From Phylloscopus collybita (taxonomy: Eukaryota > Chordata > Aves > Passeriformes > Phylloscopidae), in assembly GCA_027886175.1 (NCBI GenBank), contig JAJNNQ010000137.1:39542001-39606000 (forward strand): 64,000 bases of DNA, written 5' to 3'. The first letter of the stretch is position 1. Each line of letters starts with the position of its first letter. The position numbers and the translations under genes were made by a program. The notes below the pieces were generated by a model. It saw only the letters and a list, made by a program, of their open reading frames with translations, ran no database searches and was not told the DNA's origin. Below, one piece after another: positions 1 to 11,618 of the stretch.

Positions 1-1370
1 CTTTCTTGTACAATATTTACATCTTTATTGTAACCTTTCTTTACAGGGAAAATTTCATATACTGAGAACAAGCCTTTCAAATCCTGCTCCTGTCCAGCAC
101 CTTTCCTGCAGTTACACCTGCATTTTACTCACCCTCACCAGTGTAATACATTTAATTTTCCTATCCAGGATCCTCTCCACTAGATATACCCACTGAATTT
201 TCTGGTAACTGCCACTGAGTACTGGAGGTGCACTGTTGAAATCATGTCAGGATAAGGTCCCATATACAGTGACATGCAGCTACAAGAATCCTGGACCAAC
301 CATTAGAATACCATTATTAATAGTATTGAAGGCCTATCACTACAATTCCTCCTATTATCTTGATTGCTGCTCTTTTAATGACTCGATGGTATCTTGTGTG
401 CTAGGAGAGACAGAAGGACTTGATAAGTCTGAGTGATCAGAAAAAGTTTGGGTCCAGCAATTTTACCTGCTGTCTCCAGATCCAGTTTGGCTGTGCCAGC
501 TAGGGAATGTCCCCTGATTTTCCCCAATGCTCTGAGTTACTAACCAGAATGGAGCATGAGACCTGTACAATGTCATCTCAGTCATTATAAAGACTGAACT
601 AAATTAGCTTTGCTGAAGCCAAGAGGACTCCATAAGGTTGAACATTTCTGTGTCACATTCTCCAGTGCTCTGTGTGAAACCTGCGTGGACAGTCAGGTTT
701 TGACTTGATTATGCATTATTAAGACAATGCCAATTGATTTTAGATGGGAAGAACTGGGTATTGGAACACTGAACAGCTCAGAAAATCAGCAAGGACAATA
801 GCAAGAGAAGGGCACTGATACCAGCAGACTGTGGGATAGGAATTTGCTCGACTTGTCATTTTTTCTTATGCTCTGTTCCTGCAAAAGGTCTCAGTCTTGA
901 AGTTAACTATTTTTTTTCCTTCTCAAGTGAAACTAAACAGACTATTTTGAATTTGAGTTCTCTGGCAGCAAGGGAAACTCTTCATCTCATAGATGTGAGT
1001 TTTAAAGTGAGGGTTTTAAAATCCATTTTCTTTTTTCCCCTCCAGAGATTCCTGTGAATTCTTAGTGAAACCACTACACCATGCAAAAGAAAATCTAGGT
1101 CTGGGAAGGATTTTAAAGTAGTAGTAGTAGTCTTTATGTAAAACTACTGAACTTGCCTGTACTCTGGGATATTTCCAAGAGAACAGAACTATTATGAAAA
1201 ACTATTATTATTAAAGGAGTGCAGGGGATTTCAGGATCTTGATTGACATTTCTCATGGGTTAACACAGTTTGGATTTCTTTGGAAAGGACAGACCGATCA
1301 GGAGCCAGTTCTTGATTATTGGCATGTGTTTTAACCACTGAGAAAACAGAATTCGACTTTTGGTAATACC
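1..1370. other. Intergenic, no gene recognised
   Basis: This is AT-rich, stop-dense sequence on both strands. The longest open frames are under 70 codons and resemble nothing I know. A short GTA/TAG triplet run occurs near 1120-1130. I see no repeat element that I can name. Confidence 0.6.
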
Positions 1371-1372
1371 CA

Positions 1373-2183
1373 TATAAAGCTGAGAGTGTGTGGGAGCCTC
1401 CCTCTTTTCTCCGGGTGAGTGACCAGGTCCCATCCTGCAGGAGTCGGGCTGGGCCAGGCCCCGCTGCCCCTGGGCGGCCGCGCCGGGCCCAGCTGGGCCT
1501 CCGGGAGCCGCTGCCCCGCGGGGGAGCAGCCCGGCCGTGCCTGGGCCCGAGAACGGCAGCAGTGAGGGAGGGGAGGGGAGGAAAAGCCCCGGCAGCTCCC
1601 GTGTCACCGGCTGGGGCTGGGGGGATGGTCCCCCACCCCTTCCTCAGGCCTCAGGGAGCAGCTCTGAGCAGCCTACACCGCGAGATCAAGGGGTGGAAGA
1701 GAAGGCATCCAGCAGCCTCTGCACCCACATGGCCTTGAGATCTTTGCAGCTCCCACCAGCAGAACCACATGAACAAGCACCATAGGCCTGGGCAAGTTTT
1801 AACTCTTTCTGCCAGCAAACGAACTTCCAGAGCACCGGCCCTTCGCAGAGTGAGGACAGACAAAGTGATTCAACCATAAAGAGACACAGCATGAAACTGA
1901 AGTCAGTGAAGAGATAGTGAAAAGACTATTTGGGGAAAGGAGGAGGAGTGGCCTAATTTGGCTGGACATTTCTGGTAAACTATGGAGACTCAACTGGTTT
2001 TTTTTTCCCTCTAACATATGAATGCTGTTTAGCGGGGGGATATAAGGTTGTAGTTAGAGGTGATACAAAGCTCTTTGCTCCTAAGGAAAAGGAGATTTTT
2101 GGGTCTTGAGATGAAGACGATTTTGGAAACAGAAGAAGAGAATATTTGTGTTATACTAGAGGAGGCATCCTTAAACAGTACCC
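1373..2183 (+). repeat. GC-rich probable old LTR/ERV-derived sequence, left part
   Basis: The base composition jumps abruptly here. A TATAAA lies at 1373-1378, followed by very GC-rich, CpG-containing sequence (about 1440-1640) with a splice-donor-like GTGAGT at 1415-1420. The sequence then falls back to mixed composition up to the solo LTR at 2184. The TATA box plus GC-rich leader resembles a retroviral promoter, and the stretch after the solo LTR (2747-3155) ends with AATAAA, so the LTR may have landed in an older element. I cannot fix the boundaries or name a family. The open frames here are short, overlap on both strands and are not believable proteins. A lone CpG-rich first exon of an unknown transcript is the alternative. 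Confidence 0.35.
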
Positions 2184-2740
2184 TGTAGTGGTGCAGAATT
2201 TTATTTGCCTTTTAATTGTTAATGGTTTGTTCTGTGTACCTCGGTTTGGTTCCCAGTCTGGTCTATCCCACGGCTGGATCTATCCCCTGTTCTGTTCTGT
2301 CAATCTCTGTTCCCCCGACCCCTGAGACCTGTCAATCCTGATGCAGTCTCCCCCCTGCCTCTGGAAAGTTCCAGGGAGAGCTTCGAGTGATTGGCGGGGA
2401 TGCTGGGGGACCCCCTGCTCCCCAGAGGATTTGTTCTCTCTCCTGTCTCTCACCTCTCGAGCGACTCCCTGACCTTCCCTGACTGGTCCCTTCCCCTTAT
2501 TCCTCCCCGGTATTAAAGCAACAGGCACGGGGCAGTAGCCGCTTTGCCTGGGGAGACCCTCTGGGGTGAAGTTGCCCCCTGCTTGGGGGTCCCAATAAAG
2601 CCCTGCAAAGCCCTCCTTTCATCATTCCTTCACCATAGTCAGACTGCTGCTAAAAGGACACGGCAGGAGCGGAGCGGCGGCAGCGCGGGCTAGCCGAAGC
2701 AGGCAGGAGAACATCGTCTCCCGGAGCCCCCGCGGCTTCA
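2184..2740 (+). mobile_element. Solo LTR, class II (ERVK-like), with 6-bp target duplication
   Basis: This 557-bp block begins TGTAGTGG and ends GGCTTCA, so it has the TG...CA ends of an LTR. It is flanked by identical 6-bp copies of GTACCC at 2178-2183 and 2741-2746. Inside are a TATA-like TATTAAAG at 2511-2518 and an AATAAA polyadenylation signal at 2594-2599, spaced as in an LTR U3-R-U5, followed by a GC-rich U5. No internal retroviral region lies beside it, so it is a solo LTR left by recombination. The 6-bp duplication fits class II (alpha/beta-like) retroviruses. The family name is not assigned. Confidence 0.85.
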
Positions 2741-2746
2741 GTACCC

Positions 2747-3155
2747 CTAATAAGCAGACATGGCCCATGTGCAGTGTTGGAAAAGCTGCTAATGGGTAGG
2801 ATTTCACAGTTTGCAGAGGTTCCTTTTCGGTCCTTGCAGATGTGTGGCGTGGGAACCACCAGAGGATTGTTCCTCTTGTGACGATGTCTCTGTGGAACCC
2901 AGAGAGACTCCTTTCCTAAAGAACTGATGAAAGATTATTTTTAAATGGTAAAACTGACTGAAATTACAGGTTTTGTCTTTTTATGTTGGGTGTGGGAAAG
3001 TGAACACTTGTGGAGGGAGCAAAGGATGTTTTGAATGTTTTTTTGTTTGTTTTTTTTTCTTACTTTCATTCTTTTAGTGTGTGTAAATAAACTCTCCTTG
3101 TAACTTTAAGGTAAGCCCGTTTTGCTCTTTATGTTCTAGTCACATAAATATAACA
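2747..3155 (+). repeat. Probable continuation of the older repeat interrupted by the solo LTR
   Basis: Sequence after the right GTACCC copy carries a T-rich run with TTTG units (about 3031-3060), an AATAAA at 3086-3091 and an LTR-like end ACA near 3155. It may be the right part of the element that begins near 1373. The assignment rests on LTR-like signals only. Confidence 0.3.
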
Positions 3156-3879
3156 GGTGATGAAACCATCATAACATTGTTCTTCTGATGCAGGATTAGA
3201 AATATAAGGTGGGGAGCTGAAAAGATCTTCTCCTCTATATCCAGACCTTGCAACACGATCTCCATCAATTATGTGTGCTTTACATTTTCTTTCTGTGTAG
3301 ATGTTGGAGAAGAAGCTTTTCTCCAAACACACTGCTCATCTTCCAGGTCAACAATGTAGAAGGAGAGCTGGCTTTAAGCTCAGTCAACTTAGGCAACAAA
3401 ATGAAGAAAGAAGAACATACATAGCATATCTGTATGGCTGCCTGAACTCCATGGTCATGCTGAAGGTGAATGTTCATGCTTGCAGGGAACACTGCCATGC
3501 AGTGAGAGACAGCAGTCCTGACAGGGCTCTGACACCTTCTATCTGTACTGTATGGCAAATGCTGTCTGCTGGCAGGGTAGATCCTTCAGTATATGCTTTG
3601 CTGGAAAGCTGGCTGAAACTGTGTTGGCTACAGGGTTTGGGTTTCCAATCCTTATCTTGCACTTGATTGATCTGAGACCTCATTGAACTTGTCCAGGCCT
3701 CACTAGGAAGATTAGTGCCATTTCTTCCATTTACATGTGAGCAGCCAAGTCAGGTGAAGACCAGGAAATTTTTCAGGAGAGGACAGTGTGTTCTTGTTTC
3801 TGGATGAAGCAATTTCATGTGTCTATGCTGATTTGACAGATGGAGCAAGTTAAGTCAAGGCAGAATGATAAAGCTAGTT
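3156..3879. other. Intergenic, no gene recognised
   Basis: A 121-codon + frame at 3301-3666 overlaps minus-strand frames and has no recognisable domain, so I treat it as chance. No repeat is identified. Confidence 0.5.
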
Positions 3880-3990
3880 AAGACCCCAGGATCCAGATGG
3901 CTCAGCCAACAAAGGCCCATATAAACACTATCCACATTTATGGTTGGACTCAATAATCTTAAAGGTCTTTTTCAGCCTGAATGATTCTTG
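3880..3990 (+). mobile_element. CR1 LINE 3'-end fragment
   Basis: The stretch around 3943-3988 matches the typical avian CR1 terminus: 'ggttggactcaataatctt' followed by an aaggtcttt...cagcctgaatgattct ending. It is sense on the + strand and heavily 5'-truncated. The left boundary is approximate. Confidence 0.65.
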
Positions 3991-6900
3991 ACCTTCTATG
4001 ATGGTCCCTCTCAAGACTGCTTTGAAAGTTTGATTCCCTCCCTCTAATTTCTTTCATGGTCATGCTATTATTACTTGCTTCCTGCACTTCAGTTAAAATA
4101 CCATGTTTGATACACCTAGAGGACCCAACACTATTGTTCTTAATGCCTGTGTTGGTATTTCTGATAAAAGCTAAAGCTGTTAACCTCCATAAATCTACTA
4201 TCACATATTCAATCGAATATTTAAGTGAATTTTGTGCTGTGAGACTGGCCTGATAAAGGACTTTCTTAAAATTAAGTGCAGAAAATGCTTTTTAACTGTA
4301 TTTCTATGGAATTCAATCCCTGAAGAATTAAATCTAAAACTACTTTCAGTGATACATGCCAGAACTGAATCTTCATGTACAACAAAGGAATTGCAGTGAG
4401 CCATGAAGGATATTTTAGGATCCAGTGCGGCCAGATACTGAGCTATGCTAATTCTCTGGAAAGTTGTGTAGGGGAATGCCTCTGTGGAGAACTCCTGGGC
4501 TTTTGAACTTGCATTATTCAAAGCTACTTCTCCTGTTCCCACATAAAAATACAAAATGCATGGAGTGCAGCAAAAGAAAATACAATGGGCATTATTTTCC
4601 AGGCTTGCTAAACAAAACAGCATTGTGGACAAGTAAAGAGGAACAGTTAGCCTTTATGCTGAGCATAGCAAGAACTATTTGAGACATAATTCATCAATTG
4701 TATTAATTAGTTTTCAGGGTTAATATTATTATTCATAGATTAGATTATCATCCACAAGGACAGAAGAACTGAAGAAATCCAAGAGACTAGGCAAAGCAAA
4801 GATGTGTTTTGCCTATCAGTGGCTTGATAAATATTTCAATACAGAAATGGTCAATACTCTAGGGCAAAGCAAAACTGCTGGTGTTGAGAAATAAAGCTTT
4901 CATCACCAGCTGCTAGGCATTTTAAAGGCATTACTTCATTTTCCACTAACCACAAAACAAACTGTGGCTGGCACAGGAAGGCATTCTAGCTTGCATCACC
5001 GAGAATTCAAAAAAGAGAAAATTGATTGTTTTCTTCAGACCAAAATGAATGTTGTGGAGTGTGTTTAAGACAAGCTTCAATTATCAAAAAAACCTGGAAT
5101 TTAAATATTTCTACCAGTGCAATATCAGGAAATTTCAGGCATTAAATGATATTCATTAGGGGTTTGGTTTCATTTATATCAAACAATATAAACAAAGACA
5201 GACACATTCCAGATTTTAGATGTAGCGGTATAAAAGAGAAAATGTTCTCATCCCCATTTTTATGAAGACAACTTTCCTAATATACTCTAGTAATTTCAGG
5301 GAGTAGGATTATAAGTCGGCTAGAAAACTGGCCTTGTTGCTTAGATTTGGGCAGAATATAATTATTGTAAAGCTTTAGAGAACAGATGGCCAGAGATTTC
5401 AGAACTGATAAATACTAGCTTTCTGCTTTGGACTGGTTGGTGTTAGGCCTAGAGGTCACATTCAGGCTGCTCTGAGTTCTCCTGCAATGTCTGAATGTAG
5501 CAGGACTCTTCAGCCTCTCAGGGCTTCCTATAAGGATCCATCCTTGGTCTCTCAGCAATCCAATGGGGTACCAGGGCTATCTGGCTACCCGAAAACACTA
5601 CTGCACAGGGCTCCAGCACATGACTAGCAAAGGAACCAGACAGCTGTACCAAGATAAATTTTACTTCCTTTGGGCCTTTGTTTCTATTGGTTACCTTGAC
5701 TGTTGGCATCACTGTGTCAATGGTAGATCATGCTTGATTACAACCTTCTGGTTACTCTTTTTTTTTCTCCTGAAAAATATTTAAGGATCAAGAAGCACTG
5801 AATGAATCCAAAAGGGTTTTTTGTTGTTGTTGTTTTGTTTTGTTTTGTTTTGTGGTTTTGGGTTTGTTTTTTTTTTTTAAATTTTGGGCGCAGACAGACT
5901 TTAAATATGACAGGAGAGATCAATAGTGGAGGATGTTTTGATGAAAGCAAATTCTTCAGAACTACTTCCTTTCCTTTTAGTCCTCCCCAGATACAGTGGA
6001 GCTTCAGCTTAGCCAACTGCTGCAATATTTCAGGCTGTCAGACTTTGGGATATATCAAAAAACATGAATTATACTGCTGTCTTCACCTAGCTTATGGGAA
6101 ACAAGGAATGTCTATGTGAACTTCTGTATGTTTCATCCTGTCAGCACTCTGACAAGGTTCTGCAAATGTGGGATTGCTTGGGGAAAAGTTGAGCAAAAAC
6201 TTAAGAATCTTTGGAAGCAAAGGGATCATTCAGGGTTTATTCTGAAAGTGTGTGAGTAATTTGTGATGCCTCCCAGAGGAAAAAAGAGAAGTATCTTATG
6301 ACCTGTAACAGCAGAAATTGCAAGGAAATGTTGTGAGTCTTTCTATAATTATCTTGGGAGTGCCTGTTAGCAATACTTGTATTCACAATCTTGGGCAATA
6401 GCAGACTGACGTGCACCTTTAAAGCATATTTGGTGTTTGTAGCCTTTAAGAACTGGATGATGTTTTCTAATGCTAGCTTGTGAGAGCAGCTACCTGAATT
6501 GGTGTGTTTTCTCTCATGTGTTTTTTTCCAAAGGCAAGAGAGATTAATCAAAAGCAGAAATTTATGTCACTGCTCCCTTTAACCACTTACAGGATTAGAA
6601 AAGACAGCAACAAAGACATCAATTATTAAACCATAATTTACCTTATTGTGTCCAGAATAGCTAACTTCAAAGAAAATGCCATTTATTTTTCAGTAGCACA
6701 CAACATAATTTATACATTGCATTTGAAATATGTGAACTTCAGTAATAAGTTCGCATAAATATTCAGCATTTGAGTCAGAAATCCCAGCAAAGGAACAAGC
6801 TCTTTGTCCTTATCTTTCACTGCCTGTAATCATTTCTCCTCACTAGGTGTGTGACTGTTGCTATTCTTGGTGATTGGCAGAGCAGTCTGTGAGGCTGACT

Positions 6901-7469
6901 CTCAGCAAAATGACATGAATTATATTATCATCTCTCCATTTCTTACAGACTGCTTCATCATTTGTATCTTAGTTTTGAATGTTGTTGTTAGGCCTGATGT
7001 TCTTCTGTTCTCCAGATCTTGAAGAAAAGGGTATTTTTAACTTTGACACACTATATAACAATGTCTTCTCCCTTAATATATGGAGATTATAAAAAATTCT
7101 TAAAAATTTATTTATATAAGTAATAAAAGTTATTTCTTGAAAGAGTTATTACTTTTCTTCTTTTTAGCATGTTATTGTGCATTGCTGCAATTTTTCTTTC
7201 TTCCAGTCATTCACCCCTTCGCAACCTCAATCTGTCTGAATCTGATCCCAATTCATTGCATCTGATTTACTGAATAGGTGCTCTAAGTCCCACCAAATTA
7301 TTACACTCCTAATCTTTTTGTGGAAAAAAAAAAGGGAGGATCTGACAGGGGAAGTCAAGAAGAACTTATCTGTTCACATAATTGAAGGCTTAACAGTTTT
7401 ATCAGAGAGGTATCAGCATCCCAGGTCTTTTCATAGGATGACCATGATACTGATGGCATTTGTGAGCCA
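3991..7469. other. Intergenic, no gene recognised
   Basis: This is AT-rich sequence with scattered stop codons. Open frames up to 143 codons (4201-4632 on the minus strand) show no known domain and no codon bias. A low-complexity G/T run of GTT and GTTTT units lies at about 5815-5878. Confidence 0.55.
5815..5878 (+). repeat. Simple repeat (GTT)n/(GTTTT)n
   Basis: A T-rich low-complexity run holds several consecutive GTT units, then four GTTTT units, then a poly-T run. It is a likely microsatellite and length-variable. Confidence 0.85.
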
Positions 7470-7705
7470 TCCAGGAACGAGGGGTGGAGCTTCCTTGCTG
7501 CTGGGTGGCTGCCTATAAGAGGTCTCTGGGGAGTGTGGTGACCTGGAGTGGGCAAACAGGGGTGTGGCTCATCTCACGAGCTTGAATAAGGCAGTTTGCG
7601 CCGGCAGGGCAAGCAGGCTGGGTTGGAAGTGTTCTTACTAGTAAGGTGTCCTCTGTGTTGTATTAGGTGTTACTTCTGGTTGCTTCCTTTTGGTTTCTGT
7701 TAGTA

Positions 7706-8762
7706 ATGGTTTTTACAAGGTCAAAAACTGCAGTTGGTGTAAGTGTATGTGACCAAGTGGAGCCCTCCAGAAAGGATGTGTCTGTACAGACCCATTCCTG
7801 CCCAGAGTGCTTGAGCGTATTGGTGGCTTTAGGGGGTGTAGTGGATGAGGCCTGCCTGCGGTGTGAACAGGTGAATGACCTCCTTTCACTGGTGGCTGAG
7901 CTTAGGGAAGAAGTTGAAAGATTAAGGAGTATCAGGGAAAGTGAAAGGGAAATAGACTGGTGGAGCTCAACCCTTCTATTTTTAAGGGAGTTCTCTGACC
8001 GGGAGTCTGAGGGCTCACATGCCTCCCACTCTCAGGCAACAGAAGGGCACCTGGTAGATGGAAGAGGAGTGGAAATGGGTCCCCCCTTGGGGAGGTAATA
8101 ACACAAACTCCTCCCCATCCCCCAGCCAGGTGCCACTTCACAATAGGTATGAGGCCCTGGATCTAGAGAGCTTGCCAGGTAATTGTCTGCCCAGAGAGCC
8201 TCTCAATTATGTTTCATCTCCAAGACGGATCACCACCTCTAACACCAAGAAGAAAAGAAGGGTAATCGTAATAGGTGACTCCCTTCTCAGGGGAACTGAG
8301 GGCCCCATATGTCACCCAGACCCATCCCATAGGGAGGTCTGCTGCCTCCTTGGGGCCCAGGTGAGGGATATCACTGAGAGACTTCCTGGGCTGATTCATC
8401 CCTCTGATTATTACCCACCACTGATGCTCCAGGCTGGCAGTGATGACATTGAAAAGAGGAGTGTCAAGGCAATTAAAAGGGACTTTAGGGCACTGGGACA
8501 AGTAATTGATAGGGCAGGAACACAGGTAGTGTTCTGCTCAGCCCCTTTGGTGGCAGAGAAAAATGATGAAAGAAACAGGAGATCCCACATCATCAACAAG
8601 TGGCTTAAGGGTTGGTGTCATCGGCAAAATTTTGGATTCTTTGATCATGGGGAAACTTTTATGGCACGTGCTCTGCTGGAACCAGATGGGGTACATCTCT
8701 GTTAAGGGCAGAAGGTTTTTAGCTCATGAACTGGCAGACCTCATTGAGAGGGCTTTAAACTA
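7706..8762 (+). pseudogene. CR1 ORF1 (coiled coil plus esterase-like domain), frameshifted
   Basis: ORF1 of CR1 encodes an RNA-binding chaperone-type protein with a C-terminal esterase-like domain. I take the start at the ATG at 7706 because it opens with MVFTRSK, the usual CR1 ORF1 beginning; the frame stays open upstream to 7667. Cysteine pairs (CPEC, then CLRC) suggest a zinc-binding knuckle, followed by a heptad-rich helix (VNDLLSLVAELREEVERLR). After a frameshift near the C-run at about 8085-8090, the second part (to 8705) has the SGNH nucleophile motif GDSLLRG and the GSDDI block. A 2-bp loss near 8697 moves the last stretch (GRRFLAHELADLIERALN) to a third frame, ending at the stop at 8761-8763. 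The protein is therefore not made intact. Confidence 0.85.
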
Positions 8763-8765
8763 GGT

Positions 8766-11618
8766 TTGAAGGAGGAAGGGGATGCAGCTGGGCTATCTGG
8801 AAGCAGGCCCAAGGGTGGTAAGGCCGAGTTAGGGGTGAAGTCAGTAGCCCAGCTGAGGTGTATGTATACCAATGCATGCAGCATGAATAACAAACAAGAG
8901 GAACTGGAGACCATGGTATATCAGCAGAGCTTTGATGTAGTTGCCATCACAGAAACGTGGTGGGATGACTCACATAGGTGGAGAACTGTTCTGGATGGCT
9001 GTAGGCTATTCAGAAGAGACAGGAAAGGAAGAAGAGGTGGAGGCGTGGCCCTTTATATTAAGGAGACTTTTGATGTTGTAGGAATTGAAACTAAGGAAGA
9101 TAGAGTTGAATGCCTATTGGTAAGAATTAAGGGGAAGGCCAACAAGGCTGACATCCTCCTGGGAGTTTGTTACCGTCCACCCAACCAGGAAGAAGAGGTG
9201 GACAACTTATTCTATAAGCAGCTGGAGAGCGTTTCAGGATCATCAGCCCTTGTTCTTGTGGGTGACTTCAACCTACCAGACATCTGCTGGGAACTTAATA
9301 CAGCAGATAAGAGGCAGTCCAGGAAATTTTTAGAGTGTATGGAGGACAACTTTTTGTCGCAGCTGGTGGGTCAACCCACCAGGGGAGGGACTATGTTAGA
9401 TCTGCTATTTGCAAATAGAGATGGGCTGGTGGGAGATGTGGTGGTTGGAGGTCGCTTGGGACAGGGTGATCATGAAATAATAGGGTTCTCAATATTTGGT
9501 GAAATCAGGATGAGCACCAGTAAGACTTTTGCCTTGGACTTCCGGAGGGCAGACTTTGGTCTTTTTAGGAGACTTATCCTGAGTGTTCCTTGGGAAGCAG
9601 CCCTTAAAAACAAAGGAGTTCAGGAAATGTGGACATGCCTAAAAACAGAGATCTTGAGAGCACAGGCACAGACTGTCCCTGTGTGCCGAAAGATAAGTCG
9701 ACGAGGTAAACGTCCAGCCTGGATGGGCAAGGAGGTTCTGGAGGAACTTAGAAATAAAAAGAGGATGTATCATCTTTGGAAGGATGGTCAGGTCTCTCGG
9801 GAAGTATTTAAGGGGACTGCTAGGTCATGCAGGAAAAAAATTAGGGAGGCCAAAGCTCAGTTTGAACTTAGAATGGCAACTGCTGTAAAGGTTAATAAGA
9901 AATGTTTTTACAAATATATTAATGGTAAAAGGAAGGGTAAGGCCAACCTTTGTTCTTTATTGGACAAGGGAGGGAACTTAGTAACTGCAGATGCAGAAAA
10001 GGCAGAAGTGCTTAATGCCTACTTTGCCTCAGTTTTTAGTGAGAAGACGACTTGCCTTCATGACAACTGTCCTCTTGGGTTGGTAGATGATGTCAGAGAA
10101 CAGAATGGTTCCTGCATTATCCAAGAAGAGGCAGTCAGAGACCTGCTGAAATACTTGGATATCCATAAATCTATGGGACCAGATGGGATCCATCCCAGGG
10201 TGATGAGAGAGCTGGCAGATGAGCTTTCAAAGCCACTCTCCATCATTTACCAACAGTCTTGGCTCATGGGCAAGATTCCGGATGACTGGAAGCTGGCCAA
10301 TGTGACACCCATTCACAAAAAGGGTGCAAAGGAGGATCCTGGTAATTACAGACCAGTCAGCCTGACTTTGGTACCTGGCAAGATAATGGAACAGTTTATA
10401 TTGAGTGCCATCACACAAAATTTACAGGATGGCCAGGGTATCAGACCCAGCCAGCATGGGTTTAGGAGGGGTAGGTCATGTTTGACCAACCTGATCTCCT
10501 TTTATGACCAGGTGACTAGACTGGTGGATGCAGGGAAGGCTGTGGATGTTGTCTATTTGGACTTCAGCAAGGCCTTTGACACTGTCACCCACAGCTTACT
10601 CCTAGATAAGCTGGCAGCCCGTGGCTTGGATAGGAGCACTCTCTGCTGGGTTAGGAACTGGCTGGATGGCCAGGCCCAGAGAGTGGTGGTGAACAGTGCT
10701 GCATCCAGCTGGCGGCCAGTCACCAGTGGGGTCCCTCAAGGGTCTGTGCTGGGGCCAGTTCTGTTCAATATTTTTATTGATGACATGGATGAGGATATTG
10801 AGTCCTCTATCAGTAAATTTGCAGATGACACTAAGCTGGGAGCGTGTGTCGATCTGTTGGAAGGTAGGAGGGCTCTGCAGAGAGACCTGGATCGATTGGA
10901 AGGATGGGCAGAGTCCAATAAGATGAAGTTTAATAAATCCAAATGCCGAGTCCTGCGTTTTGGCCACAATAACCCCCCACAATGCTATAGGCTGGGGATG
11001 GTGTGGCTGGACAGTGCCCAGGCAGAAAGGGACCTGGGAGCACTGGTGACAGCAGCTGACCATGAGCCAGCAGTGTGCCCTGGTGGCCAAGAAGGCCAGT
11101 GGCATCCCGGCCTGTATCAGGAATGGTGTGGCCAGCAGGAGCAGGGAGGTCATTCTTCCCCTGTACTGGGCACTGGTGAGGCCACACCTGGAGTGCTGTG
11201 TCCAGCTCTGGCCCCTCAGTTCAGGAAGGACGTTGAGATGCTTGAGCTTGTCCAGAGTAGGGCAATGAGGCTGGTGAGGGGCTTGGAACACAAACCCTAT
11301 GAGGAATGACTGAGGGAGCTGGGGGTGTTTAGCCTGGAGAAAAGGAGACTTAGAGGTGATCTTATCACTCTCTACAACTTCCTGAAGGGTGGCTGTGGTC
11401 AGTTGGGGGTTGTTCTCTTTTGCCAGGCAGCAACTGACAGAACGAGAGGACACAGTCTTAAGCTGTGTCAGGGGAAATATAGGTTGGATGTTAGGAGGAA
11501 GTTTTTCACAGAAAGAGTGATAAAGTACTGGAATGGCCTGCCCGGGGAAGTGGTGGAGTCACCATCCCTGGATGTGTTTAAGAAGAGACTGGATGTGGCA
11601 CTTGGTGCCATGGTTTAG
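8766..11618 (+). pseudogene. CR1 ORF2 (APE endonuclease plus reverse transcriptase), lightly broken
   Basis: The polyprotein nicks target DNA and reverse-transcribes CR1 RNA. From 8766 the frame is open for 847 codons. It starts at a TTG next to the ORF1 stop, and the first in-frame ATG is at 8862, so the true start is unclear. Endonuclease blocks are visible: YTNACSMNN, catalytic Glu in ITETWWDD (about residue 63), VGDFNLPD (about 166-171) and GDHEI. Reverse transcriptase blocks are NYRPVSL, YLDFSKAFDT (motif A), GVPQGSVLGPVLF (motif B) and FADD (motif C, residues 685-688); all catalytic acids are present. Two compensating indels (about 11,045-11,062 and 11,205-11,220) scramble some 50 residues. 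A TGA at 11,307-11,309 sits where CR1 proteins have Arg, consistent with CGA to TGA decay. The same frame then continues to a stop at 11,616-11,618 with the conserved C-terminal segment. Confidence 0.9.

Noticed and set aside
1260..1863. Several 70-116 codon frames on both strands
   Set aside because: Low-complexity Pro/Gly/Ala/Arg peptides from the GC-rich block, overlapping on both strands, with no domain.
4201..4632. 143-codon minus-strand frame
   Set aside because: No domain, no splice or repeat context, and composition typical of intergenic sequence.
10602..11453. 283-codon minus-strand open frame
   Set aside because: It lies antisense to CR1 ORF2, whose motifs explain the sequence; it has no domain of its own.
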